Of a stretch of 64,000 nt of DNA, positions 60,498 through 64,000 are shown in pieces. Every line of letters begins with the position of its first letter. Within the stretch, counting starts at the first letter, position 1. The position numbers and the translations under genes are program-made. The notes beneath the pieces were generated by a model. The model saw only the letters and a program-made list of their open reading frames with translations. It did no database searches and was not told where the DNA came from. The DNA is from Berkiella sp963803015 (lineage in GTDB: Bacteria; Pseudomonadota; Gammaproteobacteria; Berkiellales; Berkiellaceae). Location: the NCBI GenBank assembly GCA_963803015.1, contig CAWDKV010000003.1:62001-126000 (forward strand), in the 5' to 3' direction.

Positions 60498-62579
60498 ATG
60501 GAACTTAATGTATTTATATTAGGGTGTGCGTGCATGGCACTCCTGTATGGACTTTATGCAGGGAGACAAGTATTTGCTGCAGCGACAGGCAATGCCAGAA
60601 TGGCTGAGATAGCGGCAGCCATCCAAGAGGGAGCAAACGCTTATCTCAATCGTCAGTACACCACCATTGGGCTTGTTGGGATAGTTGTAGCAGCTTTCCT
60701 CACCCTCGTTCTTGGCATGTATGCAGGGATTGGCTTTGCTGCGGGCGCTATACTCTCTGGCCTCGCGGGTTATATTGGTATGTATGTCTCTGTTCGCGCC
60801 AACGTGCGCACAGCAGAAGCGGCTCGCTCAGGTTTGCATCGTGCTTTAGATGTGGCCTTTAAAGGCGGCGCGGTGACAGGCATGCTCGTCGTCGGCCTTG
60901 GGCTATTAGGTGTTACCAGTTATTACCTTATTCTTAAAAACATCGGTCTTGCGCAACGTCCTATGATGGAGGCGCTTATCGCTTTGAGCTTCGGTGCTTC
61001 CTTAATTTCAATTTTTGCACGCTTAGGCGGCGGGATCTTTACTAAAGGCGCAGATGTTGGTGCTGATTTAGTGGGTAAGATTGAAGCAGGTATTCCAGAA
61101 GATGACCCTCGTAATCCGGCAGTGATTGCTGATAACGTGGGAGATAATGTCGGGGATTGTGCTGGCATGGCCGCCGATCTCTTTGAAACCTATGTCGTCA
61201 CTATTGTGGCAACCATGTTGCTTGGCGCCATTTTTGCAACAGGCCAACAAGCTGAAACCTTAATGATGTATCCTTTATTAATTGGTGGTGTTTGTATCTT
61301 AGGCTCTATTGTCGGCACTTTTGCAGTCAAGCTCGGAAGTTCTAACAATATCATGGGCGCGCTCTATAAAGGATTGATTGTTTGTTCCCTTCTTTCTGCA
61401 GCCTTGATAGCAGGGGCAACTTATTATCTTTTCGGATTAAATGAAGAAATAGTGTTAAACCAAGGCTCTACCACAGGGATGAAGCTTTTAATTTGTGCTT
61501 TAACAGGTCTGGGTGTGACCGGCTTCATTGTTTGGATCACAGAATATTACACCTCCACGCGTTATAGACCTGTGCGCAGTGTTGCCGCAGCTTCTGAAAC
61601 AGGACATGCCACCAACATCATTCAAGGGATCGCCGTTTCTATGGAAGCGTGTGCTTTACCCGTTCTTGTGATTTGTGTGGGTATTTTGATTTCTTTTATT
61701 AATGCAGGTCTTTTGGGCGTGTCTATTGCTGCAACGGCTATGTTAGCTCTTGCTGGGATAATCGTTGCTTTAGATGCTTACGGTCCTATCACCGATAATG
61801 CTGGTGGCATTGCAGAAATGTCAAACCTTCCGGCTGAAGTTCGTGTCGTCACCGATGCACTGGATGCCGTTGGCAATACCACAAAAGCAGTCACCAAAGG
61901 TTATGCTATTGGATCAGCTGGTTTAGCAGCGTTAGTATTGTTTGCAGCTTATACTGAAGATTTGAAATATTATTTTCCTGATCTCAACATTCAATTTACT
62001 TTAAGCGATCCCTTTGTCGTCGTCGGTCTCTTTGTGGGCGGTCTTTTACCCTATCTTTTTGGCGCCATGGGCATGAAGGCTGTGGGCAGAGCAGGGAGTA
62101 AAGTTGTTATCGAAGTACGACGTCAATTCCGTGAAATCAAAGGTATTATGGAAGGCACAGCGAAACCTGAATATGGCCGTGCTGTTGACATGTTGACTAA
62201 AAGTGCGATTAAAGAAATGATCATCCCCTCATTGCTGCCTGTGTTAGCACCGGTCGTCTTGTGGACAGTGATTCGAATGGTCTCTGGCATAGAAGCAGCC
62301 TTTACAGCGCTTGGTGCGATGTTACTGGGGACGATTGTGACAGGCTTATTCGTTGCGATTGCCATGACTTCTGGTGGTGGTGCTTGGGATAATGCTAAAA
62401 AATATATTGAAGATGGTCACCATGGTGGTAAAGGCTCCGATGCGCATAAAGCGGCTGTGACAGGAGATACTGTAGGCGATCCGTATAAAGATACGGCAGG
62501 TCCTGCGGTGAATCCAATGATTAAAATCATCAATATTGTTGCATTATTAATGTTAGCGATATTAGCGCATAGTCACTAA
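60498..62579 (+). CDS. hppA: Membrane-bound proton-pumping pyrophosphatase, K+-insensitive type
   Basis: 693 residues from MELNVFILGCACMALLYGLY with AGAGGA seven bases upstream (an earlier in-frame ATG is less likely). About 16 membrane helices. Catalytic core DVGADLVGKIEAGIPEDDPR and IADNVGDNVGDCAGMAADLF; late GGAWDNAKKYIEDG and VGDPYKDTAGPAVNPMIK. GNTTKAVTKGYAIGSAGLAA has Lys at the position that makes the enzyme K+-independent and H+-pumping. Uses pyrophosphate to energise the membrane, useful under energy limitation in a host. Confidence 0.95.
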   Translation: MELNVFILGCACMALLYGLYAGRQVFAAATGNARMAEIAAAIQEGANAYLNRQYTTIGLVGIVVAAFLTLVLGMYAGIGFAAGAILSGLAGYIGMYVSVRANVRTAEAARSGLHRALDVAFKGGAVTGMLVVGLGLLGVTSYYLILKNIGLAQRPMMEALIALSFGASLISIFARLGGGIFTKGADVGADLVGKIEAGIPEDDPRNPAVIADNVGDNVGDCAGMAADLFETYVVTIVATMLLGAIFATGQQAETLMMYPLLIGGVCILGSIVGTFAVKLGSSNNIMGALYKGLIVCSLLSAALIAGATYYLFGLNEEIVLNQGSTTGMKLLICALTGLGVTGFIVWITEYYTSTRYRPVRSVAAASETGHATNIIQGIAVSMEACALPVLVICVGILISFINAGLLGVSIAATAMLALAGIIVALDAYGPITDNAGGIAEMSNLPAEVRVVTDALDAVGNTTKAVTKGYAIGSAGLAALVLFAAYTEDLKYYFPDLNIQFTLSDPFVVVGLFVGGLLPYLFGAMGMKAVGRAGSKVVIEVRRQFREIKGIMEGTAKPEYGRAVDMLTKSAIKEMIIPSLLPVLAPVVLWTVIRMVSGIEAAFTALGAMLLGTIVTGLFVAIAMTSGGGAWDNAKKYIEDGHHGGKGSDAHKAAVTGDTVGDPYKDTAGPAVNPMIKIINIVALLMLAILAHSH

Positions 62580-62590
62580 TTTTTCTTTTT

Positions 62591-62629
62591 AAAAAAGCCC
62601 TATGCAATATTGCATAGGGCTTTTTTTTT
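62591..62629 (+). terminator. Rho-independent terminator of hppA
   Basis: AAAAAAGCCCTATGCAATA-TTGCATAGGGC followed by nine T residues: eleven- to twelve-base perfect stem with flanking A- and T-runs. Confidence 0.93.
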
Positions 62630-62724
62630 GCCTTGAAAAAATAAAACAGCAAAAAAAAATTTTACCTTAAAATATGGTCTATTGTGAGTATTGGTTATTC
62701 ACAGTCATATATGAGGAGAATTTT

Positions 62725-62940
62725 ATGAATAAAGATATAGTGCAAGGTCACTGGCAAGAAATTAAAGGTAAATTAAGACAGCAATGGGGCGATTTAACAG
62801 ATAGTGATATTTCTCGTGTCAAAGGAACCAGACAAGAATTAAGAGGATTAATACAACAAAAATATGGATATGAAAAAGATAGAGTAGAAAAAGAAATAGA
62901 TACTTTCTTATCAAAAAATGGCTGGAATGAAGAAGAATAA
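62725..62940 (+). CDS. CsbD-like stress protein
   Basis: 71 residues from MNKDIVQGHWQEIKGKLRQQ, GAGGAG six bases upstream (a longer in-frame start is not needed). The CsbD pattern is clear: GHWQEIKGKLRQQWGDLTD, DISRVKGTRQELRGLIQQKY, and YEKDRVEKEIDTFL. Function unknown, general-stress induced in many bacteria. A loose inverted repeat AAGGCAATTTG/CAAATTGCCTT (62963-63004) follows. Confidence 0.9.
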   Translation: MNKDIVQGHWQEIKGKLRQQWGDLTDSDISRVKGTRQELRGLIQQKYGYEKDRVEKEIDTFLSKNGWNEEE

Positions 62941-63182
62941 ATTCAAAATTTGAGTTTATTTGAAGGCAATTTGTGTTTTGTAATTGAAAAAGCCAAATTG
63001 CCTTATTACTTAAGTGCTAGGTGTTAATTATATTAGTAATAATATCGATATTTTCTCATATGTAATAAGTGCCAGGGTTTATGTGGCGCCGGTTTAATTT
63101 AACCCAAAGGAAAAGTGTAGTGCTCCCCATTTAGACCGGTCCACCTAGTTGTAAATTAACGACTAGTAATAGGACTATCAAT

Positions 63183-63578
63183 ATGACTATATCTAAAGCT
63201 TCTAACATCACCGAAGTTATTTGTTCAACCCAGAGAAGAAGACGTTGGACTCCCTTTGAAAAACAACAAATTGTTCAAGAAACCTACCAACCAGGCGTTT
63301 CAATCTCGTTTGTGGCGCGAAAACATGATATACCTCCAAGCCAACTATTTTATTGGCGAAGAATCTTGGAGAACGGAGCCATGACTGGAATCAAATGTGA
63401 AGAAGAAGTTGTCCCTCAAAGCGAAGTAACAGCACTTAAAAAGTATATTAAGAGACTGGAGCGCACATTAGGTCAAAAGACTTTGGAAAATGAAGTTTTA
63501 CGAGAAGCAGTTAAAATTGGTCGCGAAAAAAAACTTATCTCGCGGCAACCCTTGCCCGGTCTGGAAGATTTGGATTAA
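63183..63578 (+). CDS. IS2-type OrfA (helix-turn-helix and leucine-zipper protein)
   Basis: 131 residues. HTH region RRRRWTPFEKQQIVQETYQP and VSISFVARKHDIPPSQLFYW, then a leucine-zipper ALKKYIKRLERTLGQKTLEN and EVLREAVKIGREKKLISRQP. Layout is that of IS2 OrfA (about 121 residues). The C-terminal GREKK is coded by the A8 run where -1 slippage would create the OrfAB transposase. Confidence 0.92.
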   Translation: MTISKASNITEVICSTQRRRRWTPFEKQQIVQETYQPGVSISFVARKHDIPPSQLFYWRRILENGAMTGIKCEEEVVPQSEVTALKKYIKRLERTLGQKTLENEVLREAVKIGREKKLISRQPLPGLEDLD

Positions 63579-64000
63579 GAGTTATTTCTCGAGTCTTACA
63601 AGTAGCTCGTTCACACTTAATGGTGATGGTAAAAGCGATGATAAAACGAGTAACACGATACAATAAGCAGCAGGATAATGAACTACTGCCTTATATACGA
63701 GAAATTATTGACATAAAACCAAGCTATGGTTACAGAAGAGTAACTGCTTTATTGAACCGAAAATTAATGGAAAATAATCAAGAAAAAGTAAATCATAAGC
63801 GAGTTTATCGCATTATGAAGCAACATGGATTACTGCTACCAGTTTATGGAAAAAAGCCCCAGAGAACTCATGATGGCAAAGTTATTACCTTAAAAAGCAA
63901 TACTCGCTGGTGTTCTGATGCTTTTACCATTCAATGCTTTAATGGTGATAGAGTATTCGTGGCTTTTGCCATGGATACCTGTGACAGAGAAGCTTTAAGG
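63533..64000 (+). CDS. IS2-type OrfB transposase, N-terminal part (cut by window end)
   Basis: Open in the -1 frame from the A8 run: TYLAATLARSGRFGLRVISR, then SHLMVMVKAMIKRVTRYNKQ, PSYGYRRVTALLNRK and KRVYRIMKQHGLLLPVYGK. RWCSDAFTIQCFNGD carries the first Asp of the DDE catalytic triad, and CDREAL follows as in IS2. No obvious start codon near the beginning, consistent with synthesis as an OrfAB fusion. Open to the window end. Confidence 0.9.

Larger units (their letters stand above)
63132..64000 (+). mobile_element. IS3-family element, IS2 group, left half (cut by window end)
   Basis: Left end TAGACCGGTCCACC (63132) resembles the IS2 end TAGACTGGCCCCCT. It is followed by ATG at 63183 for orfA, and orfB in the -1 frame to the window end. 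The right end is outside. A programmed frameshift run of eight A (63526-63533) joins them. Confidence 0.85.

Noticed and set aside
1..64000. tRNA or rRNA genes and a replication origin
   Set aside because: No cloverleaf with a TTCRANNC arm, rRNA segment or DnaA-box cluster was recognised in the spacers by eye.

Overview
The window reads as chromosomal DNA of a host-associated gammaproteobacterium. Housekeeping genes and gene order are gammaproteobacterial: rep, comM, lptM-lysA-dapF divergent from cyaY, algZ-algR-hemC-hemD with hemX-hemY, kdsB, dsbB, rsd, fdxA, ubiK. Interspersed are many proteins with eukaryote-like or effector-like architecture: a Dbl-homology (RhoGEF) protein, an Ulp1/SENP-type cysteine protease, a family of ~600-residue proteins with an ankyrin-like tail, a polyproline/coiled-coil protein, a Glu/His repeat protein and a protein ending in a J-domain. 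The mixture suggests the order Legionellales or a relative. An intranuclear lineage such as Candidatus Berkiella is my best guess, but that is inference from style, not a database match.

Layout: 1-6.7 kb holds rep (cut by the window edge), a membrane/spermidine-synthase fusion, comM and a DUF234-type ATPase with an operator-like repeat upstream. 7-10.1 kb is a polymorphic-toxin remnant: a colicin E3-type rRNase toxin, its adjacent candidate immunity gene, several orphan immunity-like genes and broken genes. 10.1-12.7 kb has two copies of a palindromic dispersed element and the J-domain protein. 12.7-27.2 kb is mostly metabolism and transport (ABC-F, bufferin-like peptide, YceI/cytochrome b561, a YiiX-CoA-binding fusion, BrnQ, CPA2 antiporter plus universal stress protein, speE, ubiK, fdxA). 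27.2-29.1 kb contains rsd, a CsrB/RsmZ-like regulatory RNA not annotated by ORF logic, dsbB and another dispersed element.

29-42.2 kb is lysine/DAP and haem synthesis with the AlgZ/AlgR two-component system. The hem cluster is split by two tandem outer-membrane beta-barrel genes and a polyproline protein. 42.2-60.3 kb is the effector-rich section, broken by a zeta-type kinase pair, a GNAT acetyltransferase, a double-glycine-leader peptide, an EamA transporter and kdsB-HIT-HAD. 60.4-64 kb has the proton-pumping pyrophosphatase, a CsbD-like protein and the left half of an IS2-group IS3-family element cut by the window end.

The most notable items are (i) the GGA-hairpin RNA at about 28.03-28.29 kb, a candidate CsrA/RsmA sponge; (ii) a MITE-like family with TATACYC termini, one copy of which separates otherwise matching upstream regions of two paralogous effector candidates; (iii) the RhoGEF and Ulp1-like candidate effectors; and (iv) the E3-type toxin with an immunity gene array. 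All functional calls are from reading sequence and remembered family motifs; no search was run.
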